64,000 nucleotides of DNA from Thermothelomyces thermophilus ATCC 42464 (lineage: Eukaryota > Ascomycota > Sordariomycetes > Sordariales > Chaetomiaceae): assembly GCF_000226095.1 (NCBI RefSeq), contig NC_016472.1:434001-498000 (forward strand). The letters run 5' to 3'. Each line of letters begins with the position of its first letter. Within the stretch, counting starts at the first letter, position 1. The notes beneath the pieces are model-generated. The model was given only the letters and a program-made list of their open reading frames with translations, was not told where the DNA came from and ran no database searches. A program made the position numbers and the translations under genes. This document shows positions 1-12,646 of this stretch, one piece after another.

Positions 1-1315
1 CACACCGCCGGGTCTCCTTTAACCCCCCACCTCCCCACCCCGTGTCACATTCTCCCCCGTCCGGGAACTTGACATCCGGACCAGGCCGCGTAGCAGCTCC
101 TGCTATCTATAGACGCAGGCGGCCTTTCTCTGCGCCGGCCCCTTCGCCCTTCGGCCCCCTTCCCCCCAAAAAAACTCCCCCAGCCTTCTGTCTGTCCAGC
201 CAGGGCGACTTGCCCGTTGGGGCCGATCTCCGGCTCCACTGTAGCAAGTGCCGCATCCAGCCGTCCGTCGAGAATCAAGCATGCCCCCTCCTTCGTCTTA
301 CTGTGTACACAGGAAGCGTGCCCACATTCTTCGTAACGGACCGCTGGTGATGGAACTGAGCCCACCTGTGCCTCCGTCTAAACGGAGAACCGGCTGCCTG
401 TTACGGGCCAAATCAACCGCCGCCAGCGTTTACGGCCGCGTTTCTTTCCTGCTTGGTCGGTTGGTCGGTTGGTCGGTTGGTCGTTGTTATTGCTGTCGTC
501 TTCTCGTTTCAAAACATATCATTGTCCACCCATGGTATTCTGATCGCTTCGGTCCATCATGGGCTCACACTCCTTCGTCCGGTCCGACTCGACCAATTTG
601 ATGTTGGCCCACGCAATAACGGTCCCGTTGGACGGTTACGTTAGGACCTGGCTGGCGAAACCGTTTCCTCCTGCTCTTGCTCTATCCCCGCTTGCTCGTT
701 GTTGGGCGCGGTGCCGAAACAAATGTACAACCTCGCGTAATGTATGGTGTTCGTGACCAGCGCCATGATGACGATGGTAGGCAAGACGTACTAGAGCAAC
801 CTTCTCTGCATTGCAAGTGCGATATAATAATACGCGCATCTCTGCTCGGTGGCGTCCCTCTCCGCCGGAAAATGGCCCGGAAACCAATGGCCTGGAACAG
901 AAGCGGCCATGGGCCGACCCCGTAACCATTCTCATCTTGGAAATCTCTTGAGAGATGGCTCTGAGATGCGGTGTTGTAGCATGACACCGAGAGACGCAGA
1001 GTGCCCAGCCTCCACAGCTTCTGGTGGGCCTCCCGAAGTCCAACAAGTCACTTGTGTTTGAATAGGCCGCTACATGACCTCCGGAGCTTATCCAGTTGAT
1101 GACTTAGTCGAATCGAGTCGAGCACAGGAGGGTTAGGTATCCCGTGGCGTCTCTTCAGGGAAGGGTGGCATAATAGCATCGGGTTGAAGTTGCAAAATTC
1201 TCAAACTGCCAGTCCGAGAGGTGCGCCGTCACGCCTGAGAGCCAAAGATTCTCAGTTGTAAATATCGAGGCTAGAACTGGGGCGACAAACTCACACGCCG
1301 GGGCATACTGTCTAT
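1..1315. other. Left edge, no gene supported
   Basis: I find no convincing gene here. Several overlapping open frames of about 60-136 codons lie on both strands but share no recognisable domain and look like GC-rich chance frames. A short tandem repeat of GGTCGGTT-type units (about four copies) lies at 453-484. The segment is downstream of RAD1 and may hold its 3' UTR. Confidence 0.5.
453..484. repeat. Tandem GGTCGGTT repeat
   Basis: About four copies of an 8-base unit (TTGGTCGG) run head to tail. Simple low-complexity sequence with no coding context. Confidence 0.8.
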
Positions 1316-2394
1316 TCAACCTGTACCATCGCCTTCCTCCTCCCCTTCTCGGTCATCGTCCCCGTCGTCCTCACAGACCGCATACGGCACGAACCGAAAG
1401 TCCAAGAAGCTCGGCCCGGACCCCTCCACTTCCACCATGAACTGCATACTCAACACTCCTTGGCCGTCCCCGCGCATGCTAACCTTGCTTGCGATCCGCA
1501 TGGCCTCGCTCGCCGATTTGATGATGTTGAACTTGAACGTCTGCGCCCACCGTCCCCTGACGGAGAAGGTCTCGAGCAGATCCCGGCCCTTGGCAAAATC
1601 CACGCTGCTCGACCCGAGCGGGCCGCCCGAACTGGTCAGTCGCAGGTACGGCTCAGTCCTGGATGCGACGATGGTCAGCTTCTCGGGGCTCGTGGGCGCC
1701 AGCTCGGTGAGCGCATCCAGCAGCCAGCGGGCAGACGTGATGATCTTGAAGGACAGGTCTTCGATGTCGAAGGGGATGTCGTCCGGCGCCTCGGGCACGT
1801 AGGTGGTCAGGTTGCACGTAGTGCTGACGCCGGCCTCGTCGAGCACAATGCTGAAGGGCTCGCCCTCTCGCGTGTAGGAGAGCGAGCATGTGCCCGACAT
1901 GCCGAGGGTGTGGTTCGAGAAGGCGTCCGGGCGGTAGTTGCGCAGGTTGCTACGATACGGATCGGCGTCGGCCTTAGCCTGGCGGGCGGCGGCATCAGCA
2001 GCACCGAAGATCTGGAGAGTTTCGAGGAGCGCCGGAAGGGAGATCTGGAAGGTTGGGAACATGGGATCATCGTCTGCTTCGGCGTCTTCGCCGGCGTTGG
2101 GTGCCGAAGGGAGGTTCGTGGTGTAGGTGGTAAAGAGGCTCTTGCTCCAGTGGGCGACCCCTTGGCAGCCAAAGTCAGCATTCGAGAATTCACGGACAGA
2201 CAGCCCTATAGCGTGTTGTACACACCTTGCATGACCCGGGCGTGGTCGGCCGCGAACCTTAGGCCGTGCTCTGTGACATCGACGTGCACCTTGTTGGTAA
2301 AGTTGATCGCCTTGAGGAGCTGATACAGAGGCCTCGTGGAACTGGCAACCGCCCGAAGTATGGGGGGAGTTGGAGCAGAGCCCTGCGATTCCAT
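1316..2394 (-). CDS. RAD1: RAD1, 9-1-1 DNA damage checkpoint clamp subunit
   Basis: Two exons: 2394-2226 and 2160-1316, giving 337 residues. The 65-bp intron starts GTGTGT, has a CTGAC branch site and ends CCAAG; splicing joins VMQ-GVAHWSKSLF in frame. The protein resembles the Rad1/Rec1 family of PCNA-like folds: the N-terminus (residues 15-57) carries the LYQLLKAINF and VDVTEHGLRF-type segment, and the middle carries the LDEAGVSTTC and DIEDLSFKII strands typical of the clamp. The C-terminus ends in an acidic tail. In the family Rad1 pairs with Rad9 and Hus1 as a ring loaded at damaged DNA in the nucleus to activate ATR/Mec1 signalling. Length matches the family (about 280-340). It is tandem to OST5, with only 139 bp between its start codon and the OST5 stop. 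Confidence 0.85.
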
Positions 2395-2533
2395 GGTGAC
2401 GTATTGGAAGAATTGCGCGAAAAGGACTATGTGTCAAGCCTCAACGGATCTTTGCTTGGAACTGCGCGAAATCGACTTGGTTTCAAGAGACAGAGCTTCT
2501 ATCGTACAGACTTGGCGGGAGGGTTGGGGTATC

Positions 2534-2919
2534 TCAGACGTAAACTCCGACCGCACAGAACATGTAAACCACGCCAAACCTGCAAAAAAGAGTTCTCCGT
2601 TAATTCGAGTCTTGCTGAGGATGGAGGAGCAGGGGAAAGTCGACATACGCAAGAGCTAGGGATGCTGGGACGGCGAGAAGAGGTATGTTCAGGACTGATC
2701 GGTCTAGAAGCAACGAGAACCATTAGAAAATCAAACTGGTTCTGGAAACAGGCGCGGAGAGCAAGTGGTTGCAGCCATACTCAGAGTAAATGCGCCGCCG
2801 AGGGAGAGGCCGGTCAGCAGCAGAACGAAGGCGACGATGAATTGGCTGTCCTTGCCGACGGTTGGGACAAAGGGCGAGCCAGCTGCTGCCTGCCAGACCT
2901 CATGCAGTGATGAATCCAT
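2534..2919 (-). CDS. OST5: OST5, small oligosaccharyltransferase subunit
   Basis: Three exons: 2919-2781, 2703-2649 and 2579-2534, giving 79 residues. Introns are 77 and 69 bp with GTATGG/GTATGT donors. The protein starts MDSSLHEVWQAAAGSPFVPT, then has two hydrophobic segments (about residues 28-45 and 50-79) and ends YMFCAVGVYV. This length, the EVW-AA-G-PF-PT start and the two-helix layout match fungal Ost5 (yeast 86 residues), a membrane subunit of the ER oligosaccharyltransferase that transfers the N-glycan to Asn. An in-frame upstream ATG exists at 3036, but the family start fits 2919. It is divergent from GCN5, with 344 bp between the two start codons. A second subunit of the same complex (SWP1) lies 20 kb away. 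Confidence 0.82.
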
Positions 2920-3263
2920 GTGCTGCTGATGCCGCGGGCTCTGTAGGGTTTTGCGGGTTTTGCAAGAGGAAGCCGAACCCGGGAAACGATGAGTTGCTGA
3001 TGGTGGTGGCCTGGCTGCAAGCAACTGAAATGTCAATTGGACAGCTTTCGCTTGCTGCTTTGTGAAGAGGGAAGCTTGGCAACCGACATGGGGGGCTGCC
3101 GCCTCTCGCCTTGAAGCTGCTAGTTAAGCCCTGCAGCCAACTTGAGCCCCACTTCTCCGCAATCTATCCGTACACTATCATCACCTTATCCATCAACCGC
3201 GGTCTCGAATCCAACGTTCCGGCGCCAACTTTCCCATCGCGTGACCGCTGCGCGTTCATCAAA
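2920..3263. promoter_or_regulatory. Shared divergent promoter OST5 / GCN5
   Basis: This 344-bp stretch lies between the start codons of OST5 (leftward) and GCN5 (rightward), so it must hold both core promoters and both 5' UTRs. I see no obvious TATA box. Function is inferred from gene arrangement only. Confidence 0.6.
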
Positions 3264-4637
<1,374 letters not shown>

Positions 4638-5488
4638 GCAGGGTTCTCCCCTTCCACCTCCCCCCCTTTCTCCTCCTCCTCCTACACCACCGTCGCCTCC
4701 TCCTCCTCTTCCTTCGATCCTGGCCCCCTCAAGAAACGGTCGGCCGAGCGCCTCTCCACCGTCCGTGCTACTAGAGGCGGTAGTGGTGCCATGAACGAGG
4801 TAGGCGAGACATCCAGCGCAAGGCAGCGCCGCGGTCGACCTTCTGGTCGGGGTGGGAGGCGTGTCGGGACGCGGCGTTGACGGCGTCTGGGGCCAAGTTG
4901 TGGTGATTGAAGGGGAGGGGTTGGGATTGGGAGCCACGATGGAATGATGGAGCGGGTATATGTACATCCATGGTTACATTTGATTTTATACCGGCGTTGA
5001 GACGGCAGAGTTGGGTGGGTGGGTGTTTTTTTTGGCGTTGTTGGAGGAACCATAAGGAAATCCGGTGGCCCAAGACCGATGACTTCCATCCTTTCTTTTC
5101 GTTTGTTCTTCCCCCAAGCTTTTTTTCTTTTCTACTGTATCGCACAGCTTTACATACTCAATTCGGCAACAATGCCTTCCTCTCTTCAGTGTTCACGGTG
5201 CATTCTCGAGCAGTCAAGTGCGAATTAATGACCACCATTTCGTGTGAAGAAATAGCTAAATAATCATTATTTCGGTTGGTACTATCGTAAATAAGCTCGA
5301 CCTCCTCATAGATGGCGAGCTATCGAGCTGAGGCCCAGATACAGATAGCAACCTCCTCCGTTGCCCGACTACGCGACCGGATAAGGTCTGCCAGCGCGAA
5401 CAAGACGGAGACACTAAAGAGTAAAAAGATACCGCATAAAAGCAAAAGTACAACAGGCCATCGCTCATTAGCAATATGAATCGGATCC
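4638..5488. other. Convergent intergenic, GCN5 / trehalase 3' ends
   Basis: GCN5 and the trehalase gene converge here. The first 150 bp are CT-rich (runs of TCCTCC), and a T-rich stretch lies near 5026-5035. No gene seen; it should hold both 3' UTRs and polyadenylation sites. Confidence 0.5.
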
Positions 5489-7730
5489 TCAACTCGACCA
5501 CCGCTTCCGCACGTCCTCCGCCTCTCTCCTCCGGAGCTTGCTCCGCCCAAACATCTTGGTCCACGCGGCATCCCACGGATCAAGCTCCACCGCCCTTCTC
5601 GCCAGCCCGCCATCTCCCAGGCTCCTCTTAGCCTCAGAGTGAGTGTGCGCGGCCGTGATGTTGCCGCAGTCTGGGCGCTTGAGCTTGTTACCGAAGACAT
5701 CAGCGGCCCAGATCAGCACGCCGTTGGTCCACCCGAAACCCTCGACGACCTCATACTCGCCGCCGCCGCCGGCCACGTTGGTAGCGCTGTCGGCGTACTT
5801 CTCAAACATGATGCCCGTAGCGTCCGGGCTGACGCCCTGTAGCTGTGGGAAGTCGCTGGTCGAGCCGCCCGTGGCATACCAAGTGCAAAAGGTGGAGTCC
5901 AAGTAGCGCTGGGCGAGGCGCAAGGCCAGCTTCTGCACGCCCTGGTAAGCCGGGTCAGACTCGCCAAAGGTGGCCGGGGTGTTAAGCAGGCCCTGCATCA
6001 GGACGTGCTGCAGCGGAGGCCAGACGTTGGGCTGGTCCCACTGCTGGCCGGTGCGGTAGTTGGTCGCGGCGATAGCGCCCTTCTTGGTGTCGAGCCTGCG
6101 CGACACGCGGGCATAGGCTTTTTGCACCGCGAGGGGGTTAGACTTGAGGTGGGCGGGGGCCGCGCCGGTCCAGAAGGGGTAGAGCTGGGCGACGTGGAAC
6201 AAGACCTGCTGACCTGGCGGAGCCGCATATCGGTCGAAGGAGGCGGTGTCCTCGTCGGCCGGAACGAAAATGTTTTGCGCGTTGGAGGTCAGATTGTAGT
6301 CAAAGTAGGACCAGTGCGTGGCGTTCCACATGAGATTGTACATGGCTTCGCTGCGCTGCTTGGCAGCCGAGGCGAACCGCTTGGCTTCCGAGGAGTTGCC
6401 GGCCTTTTCGAGGTACTCGGCGATGATAACCTCGTTCTCGTAGAGGATGGAGTTGAGGTCAACGGGGACCATCTCGCGAACATTCAGCGAGCGGAGCGGG
6501 AAGTAGACGTCCCTCGCAGCGTCGTCGGGAACCCGAAGCCATCGCGCGGTGTAATCCCAGCCGGACTCGGCGCCGCTGGCTAGGTTGGAGTACAACACGG
6601 CCTTTTCCGTCTCGTTAAGGGGTGTCTTGACCGGGTATATTATGCCCGAGGCCGCGTAGTAGGACCCGTTATTAGCGGTAATGTAGTCCTCCCGGTACGA
6701 CTCCGGGCGCGGCTGGTTGTTTTCAACGTGGTACCTGCAAGAGGCAAAACGTATTAGCAGCTGGTTTCCGAGGTTCGTCCGCGCGGGCTCACTCACCTGT
6801 GCAGAGTATACGTCTTGCCGTTCGACGCCGTGACGGACACGCTCCGGTTGTTGGTGAAGAAGTCGTGCTCCTTGATCAACAGCGGTAGGGCCCTCTCCAG
6901 GATGCTCGTGTCGTTGGTGTAGTCGACGTAGCTCTTCACCATCCGCGTCAGGAGAGGGGGCTGAGACCTGTTCAAGTAGTAGATCCTGGCGCCGTTGGGG
7001 ATGAAGCCGATCGTGTCGATAAAGTCGAGGAAGTTCTCGATGATGTTCTTGGAGATCTGGGTGAAGGCACCGCCGGTGCGCAAGAGGCCCTCGAGAATCC
7101 AGTACGAGTCCCAGTAGTAGGGCTCCCGGAAGCGGCCGCCAGCCACGACGAACGTGCGGTTCACGGGGATGAAGCTGTTGGCGCATCCGGAGCAGTCGCC
7201 CGGGCCGGCATAGCGCCTGGTAAGGTCGGGCCAGATGTCGATCACCTTGCTGACGAATTCTTTGATGGTGCGATCCTCGAGCTTGTTGAGGAACTTGGGG
7301 TCGATCTGCAACTCGCCCTTGGGCACCTCTTCGAGCTCGTGTCCAGCCGGGGCAAAGTATTCGGCCAGGAAGTTGTTGAGCTCCGAGTTGTTAGACAGCG
7401 GCTGGCGCAACTTGCTGAACGCTGCAAGCACTTCGTCTACCGGCTTGAGCGTGGGCCTGGGCAGCAGAGATCCGGGTCAGTCCATGTCTCACCGTGGACC
7501 AGCAAGAGTAGGGCACTGCATTCCGGGCCAGCAGGAGGGCTCATGACTCACATGTCCACAAATGTCTTGCTGTCGACGAAGGGATGCGCCAATTCGACGC
7601 CTTTGAGCAGTTCGCCATGGCAGTAGATTGGCGAGTCGCAGGGCGCCGTGACCGAACCATTGATGTACAAGGCTGCAGCGCTTGAGGAAAGGCCGGCGAG
7701 CGCCGCCGTCGCGGCATGTCGTAGCGCCAT
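5489..7730 (-). CDS. Secreted GH37 alpha,alpha-trehalase
   Basis: Three exons: 7730-7552, 7456-6797 and 6734-5489, giving 694 residues; introns are 95 and 62 bp. The protein starts with a signal peptide (hydrophobic residues about 3-20, ending near AAALYING). It carries both trehalase signatures: GGRFREPYYWDSYW at about 166-179 and QWDQPNVWPP at about 511-520. The likely catalytic acid is Asp340 in ESGWDYTARW, and the likely base Glu611 in EVVEGFGWTNG, by family analogy. GH37 enzymes split trehalose into two glucose molecules by inversion. The signal peptide and several N-x-S/T sites point to a wall or extracellular enzyme like the secreted GH37 trehalase of Neurospora, not the cytosolic neutral enzyme, which has a calcium-binding N-terminus. 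The last 25 residues are unusually basic. Confidence 0.93.
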
Positions 7731-8826
7731 TGGGTAGCTCTCAGCACGTCGTGGTGGTGCTGTCTTGCTTACAACGGTGTTGCTGTACCGTGTGGGTGGG
7801 ACAGAACGAAAGAAGGCCCCGAGGGAAGCAGGGGATGTTGGGCCCTTTTAAAGAAATGAGAGAGAGAGAGATGCCGCCTGCTGCCCGGGTGGGTTGGAGA
7901 ATTGGAAGGAAAGAGGAGCCTCTCAAGACTCAAGAGCCTGCTCGGCCGGGCCTCGAACCCGGATTGAAGGGCTGCCCGTCTTAGCTTCCAAAAATGACGG
8001 CTTGAGGGACGGGATCGTGGCCGAAGCTCTCCGGGGGCGGTCGAGGACCTCAACAAAGCTGTGCATGTAACCTTGCTTGCAGGAAGCCGCAGCTCTAGTG
8101 TATTCTTCGTACGTAAGGTAGTATTGGGGATGATGCCCGGACCCAAGGCTGGCCCTTCGTGTCCGGGGCATGGGGTAACTTGATCATGATCGTCGCTTCT
8201 CCAACTTTTCTGTTTTTCTTCCCGCTTTCGGAATCGGGAAGCAGGCATTGAGGCCTTGTCATTCTCAGCAAGGGCGTTCTATTTGCATCTGACTTCACTA
8301 ACGTATTATTGAAGAAAGCATACGAAGCTGTAAGCCATATAATAAAAAGACAGCATCTCTGTACGTTTTCCCCAGATTCTGCCATCCAAGTTTCTTTTCT
8401 CATGGCTACAATCACTTTGACAATTTCGCGAGCGGCAGGAACTGCGAGGAACGGTTGGGAATTGGTGTTGGAGCTGCATTCCCCGCAGCCCCAAGCCAAT
8501 TCCCCGGCGTAGCCCCGAATTAGGTGCCCTGATTCGCCGGGCTCTTGTGACGTCAAGCCGGGCTTTGGGGCGGGACGACAGGGGTTTAGTGCGGGGCAAA
8601 ATTAGCTTTCCCCAGCCGGCAATGGCTTTTCCCCAGCCAATTCCAAAGTCCCGGTTCAGCTCAAAGCTGGGTTCTAAAGAACGCGTGGAGTTTAGGCCAG
8701 CCTCCAAAAGACGTCGATGTCAGTGGCTGCCGCTAGTTTGCTTAGCCTAGATCGTAACCTTGATCTGGGAAGCACAGACCCGCCCCTTCATGCTGAAAGC
8801 AAAGGGATTCGGCATATGTACGGATA

Positions 8827-8840
8827 CCTACTGCAGTAGG
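8827..8840. repeat. Palindrome inside a larger inverted repeat
   Basis: The 14-bp core is a perfect palindrome centred on CTGCAG. The flanks at about 8812-8826 and 8841-8855 are imperfectly inverted (GCATA...GGATA against TATCC...TATGC). It could be a protein-binding dyad or a hairpin; no direct evidence of function. Confidence 0.6.
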
Positions 8841-9419
8841 CATGTATCCGTATGCTGTTTACACTAGGAATTCTGCAGTGGATACCCTTGCGTCGTCCCG
8901 GATATTCCGGCGGATTTCCGGCCAGGCCACACACTCTTGTGCCCAGCCTCGGCCAGCTCGTCTGCGTGGGCCGACTCCACGGTGAAGCCGAATCGTGGAG
9001 AATCCTCGGCCCTCCGGTCGGCCCTTCTTTGCTTCGGGGCGGGGGTGTCGTGGCTCATATGACTAACCAACTGACCGGGAGCAAATCTGGGGATAGCTCG
9101 TGCCCTTGCCCAATTCGCTGCCCAGCCGTCTGGAAAATTCTGTGCCAAGTCAACAAACAGACTTGTTGGCATTACTGCAGTAATCCGTACAAGCCACACC
9201 ATGCGTTAGTTAAGGTAGCTTCGCACGTGGGTACAGTACATACTAACCACACTACACTAGGGAAGGCCTCTGCACGCCACAGTACTTTGTATATTTCCCC
9301 GAAGAACTGGCTTATCCGGAATTGGTGACCGATGAGAAACTCCTCCCGCGGGCTAATGCCGGCTTTAGTCCTGTTCGGCTTTGTTCGAGACTCATCAAGC
9401 CGATGATTCTACAAAACCC

Positions 9420-9560
9420 TTCGGGGAGAAGGAAAGAAGGAGAAAGAAAGTAAAAAGAGAAAAAGAGAGAATAAAGCGACGGAACGAAGAATAGTAAAAG
9501 AAAGAAAGAAACCTAACATCTGAAATAAGAATGAAGAGGGAAATAAGGAAACGATGTAGT
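9420..9560. repeat. Polypurine low-complexity tract
   Basis: About 140 bases made mostly of GAAA, GAGA and AAAG runs. Low-complexity DNA between trehalase and threonine aldolase, nearer the 3' end of the latter. Confidence 0.7.
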
Positions 9561-9719
9561 AGTTATGGAAAGCATGAGTATCATTCGGTTTGACGGAGCG
9601 GTCAATTTCTCCCCTACATAGTAGTCACAGAGATGGTGGCAAGGTATGAGCCAAGAACAAGGGCAAGTCTCAGATTTCTACTATGTATACAATTTCTGAT
9701 TGCAGTACGGGCAGACGCT

Positions 9720-11081
9720 TCACCGCGACCGATACATGGACGCTTCGCCAACCCTGTCACGAGAGACCGGGTCGGCTCCTGCCTTCTTACTCTCAAACAC
9801 TGCTTTGAAGATGCTGGCTAGCTTCGGTACGACCACATCGCGCCGCTCGTAGATCTGATAGTGTATGACCAGCCTGCCGCCCATGAGCTTGAGTCCGGCC
9901 TCCTTTCCGAGCTGCTCAAACCTGGGCTCCGGGCAGCGAGCGTCCTCCAGGTCAAGCCAGACCATGTTGGTGTGTACCGGATAGACGAGCTTGCCGCCCA
10001 GGTCCGTCCACAACTTGGCCACCTCTTTGGCGAGGATGTGCGTGTTCCGGAGCTTGCCGCCCTCCCCGTTGGGACCCTTGCCGAACGTCTCGTCGACGGC
10101 GACACGAGCGGCCGCCGTGATGACGCCCGGCTGGCGCAAGCCACCGCCAATGAACTTTCTCACCCAGCGCGCTTGCTTGATCAGGTCCTTGGTGCCCAGC
10201 AGGATACTCCCGACGGGGGCTCCGAGGCCCTTGGAGAAGCATAGGGTCACCGTGTCGAAGCAGGCGGCATAGTCAACCAGGCTGCCGGCCCCGGCGGCGA
10301 CGACTTCCCAGAGCCGCGCGCCGTCACAGTGCATCTTGATGCCGTGCTCCCGAGCAAAGGCCGAGATGCGCCGGACCTCATCCAGGGGCATGATCATGCC
10401 GTTCAGCGTGTTCTCGAGGCTGATGACGCGGGTAGGGCATGTGTGCTCGTCGTCGTCCAGGTGGACGTTGGCCTTGATGTCTTCCAGAGTGAGATAGACT
10501 CCGTTCTTTGGCACAATCGGCTTGGCCAGAGCGCCCGTCAAGACCGAGACGCTGGAGGAAGCGAACGGTCAGCTGACGAATCCGGCAAGTAAGTCATGAC
10601 GCAAGGTCTCCTCGAGAAAATTTCTCACCCTCCGGCCTCGTAGTTCACAATGTGGGAACGGTAGTCGCACACGACACCGTGAGGGGGCTGCGTCAGCAGA
10701 GACCTCAAGGCTACCTGGTTCCCCATGGTGCCCGACAGAACGAACAGACCGGCCTCCTTGCCGGCCAGGGAAGCACAGTAGTTCTCCAGATCCGTAGTCG
10801 TGGGGTCCTCCTTGAACACATCGTCCAAAAGCGTGCACGACTGGATCGCGGCCAGCATGGATGGCGTCGGAGTGGTCATGGTGTCACCTTTCCGTGGTCA
10901 GCCACAGGAACTGGGGGTTGAGTCTTCGGTACTTGGGAAGGGGAACAGAAAGGGGGGGGGACGGGAGCCGTTGCCGGGACTCACTCCTGAGATCGTAGCC
11001 GCCGGCCCCGGCACTGCCGACCCAGGCATTGTGCTTCGGGGCGCCCGTGACCTCGGCCGTGTTCACGTTTGTTGCAGACAT
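9720..11081 (-). CDS. GLY1: Low-specificity L-threonine aldolase
   Basis: Three exons: 11081-10985, 10887-10629 and 10551-9720, giving 395 residues; introns are 97 and 77 bp and all three joins keep the family sequence (YDLR-SDTMTTPTPSM; YEAGG-VSVLTGAL). This is a fold-type I PLP enzyme: LSGTMGNQ near residue 83 binds cofactor phosphate, HCDGARLW (193-200) carries the Asp that contacts the PLP pyridine nitrogen, and Lys226 in CFSKGLGAP is the Schiff-base lysine. The family cleaves L-threonine or allo-threonine to glycine and acetaldehyde in the cytosol and is a glycine source in fungi. Length is close to yeast Gly1 (387). The final 20 residues are not conserved by eye. Confidence 0.94.
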
Positions 11082-12646
11082 CCTGGATGTTGCTCGCGGT
11101 GCCCAGGTCCCAAAGAGACCCAGCGAGGCCGGTGGAAACGGTTGCTTCTTCAAATGCCCTCCAGGACCCAAACGATCTCTAAGCAGGGACGCGCGGGGTC
11201 GGGAACACGTCAAGCCGAAGAGGGCACTCGCCGGCAATGTTACAACGACTCTTCGCCGCATTGCATGCCCGCCTCGAATCTGCCAGTCATGTACTGTACA
11301 TACAAAAATAGTCGTTTGGACGGGCGGATCAGTCCGGGTGGCTGACTTTGGAGGAGGCACCTTCCTCTGCCATTCGCTGATCTCGAGCGGGCGGCTACGC
11401 GGGGTTATGTTTTCAAATGGTGGAGATGGGTTTCTCACCTGCCTAACCCAGGCTCGCTGAAAGGTATGTACATACAGTACAGTACTAACCCCAAATGCCT
11501 TGAGAGCGGAAACCGTACAGTACTTTAAGCTACTAATACCCAAGATCACTAAATCTGTACCTCCCATACACTTGTAGCATGCTGCCACATCGACAAACAT
11601 CTACTTTACGCTTAGACCTTAGTACTGGAATATATCGGTAGGTATATGCATGCATGTATGTATGTACGGATTACATATATACAGTACATGCATACACTTC
11701 GAAGGCAGGAGCAATCCATCACTTTAAGGCCAGTGCAGCCCACGCTTGTGATGTGATGGCAGGTGCGACCCACTCACGTGGCAGACTTCCGAGACGGCTG
11801 TGGGCCCGTTTTGGCATTCCCGGTCCCGCCTGCTCTGAACCCGGCGAGGCCACCGGGTAAAAAAAACATGGGCACTCAACAACCAAAGCCTTTCGCGCGT
11901 GGCAGGGTGCGGCGGCGAGACTGTTTCAAGCCACCGCGTTGGAAACTACACTAATCGAGGACTGAGGCGCGAGAGGCCCTGATTCAAGGATTTCGATCCT
12001 AGCGTTGCTGCGCTACAGCCGCGTTAGAAATGGCCTAGCGTTCGTCGGTCCGTCATCATGCAGCGGTTTCCACCGCCCGGGAGTCCGAAGGTTTTCGGTG
12101 CCGGAATGATCAAGCAGAACCCTCAAAAACAGGTTGGGGGCGACCAGGTATCGCTCTGGGGAACACAGCTGCATGTAATATGTAATACACAAATCTATAT
12201 ATATGAGAACTTGTTCCTCGCCCTTCTTGCACCTCGTGCTTCTCTCGTGGATTTTCTCCTCGCTAACCAATTAGGTCATCACCCGAGAGGGGAGAGAAAT
12301 TTTATAAACTATGGTGTTGCGTTCTACAGCTCATTTTGAATCTCTTATTGTTTAGAGAGAACCATCTTTCTTTCTCGCCTGACACGGGGTAAGCAACCGC
12401 AGCCCTGCCATGCCTCGTTTCTACTTCAAACGCGAGATACACCCACGGCGCCTCGGCTGCCGTGTTTGCACATCAAAGGCACCTACCCCTCCCCCCCCCC
12501 CCCCAAAAAAAAAAAAAACCTGTGAAACAGACCCTCGAGTAGTTCCTAATGACAAAAAAGCAGACACGGAAGCGACATCCAATCTCAGCTGGGATGCCTG
12601 TACTCTGGGGACTGGGAAAGATGACACACGTCCCGGGCTAGAACTC
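11082..12646. other. Intergenic, threonine aldolase promoter side
   Basis: No gene recognised. The stretch 11,460-11,710 is AT-richer with GTACAGTAC, TGTACGGA (11,663) and TGCATGCATGTATGTATG-type short repeats. A C-run followed by an A-run lies at 12,486-12,518. Frames of about 60-240 codons on the minus strand have no recognisable domain and overlap the aldolase first exon. Confidence 0.5.
12486..12518. repeat. C-run followed by A-run
   Basis: About 14 or more cytosines directly followed by about 14 adenines. Homopolymer tract; exact length is likely to be variable or prone to sequencing error. Confidence 0.8.

Larger units (their letters stand above)
7731..9719. other. Intergenic, trehalase promoter side
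   Basis: About 2 kb without a supportable gene. It holds the trehalase promoter, an imperfect inverted repeat around 8812-8855 with a perfect 14-bp core (CCTACTGCAGTAGG, 8827-8840), two copies of TGTACGGA (8817, 9184 reversed) and an almost pure purine stretch at about 9420-9560 (GAAAGAAAGAAA-type). Confidence 0.5.

Noticed and set aside
641-790. Possible terminal exon on the minus strand (LPTIVIMALVTNTIHYARLY...)
   Set aside because: It starts at a CTCTAG acceptor and reads 49 codons to a stop, with a membrane-like start, but no upstream exon joins in phase and I recognise no family.
7946-7962. tRNA T-arm-like hairpin (CCGGG, 7-nt loop, CCCGG on the minus strand)
   Set aside because: No matching acceptor, D or anticodon stems can be formed around it, so no tRNA gene.
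8095-8556. 153-codon minus-strand frame upstream of trehalase
   Set aside because: No domain, no clear start context, and overlapping frames of similar size on both strands.
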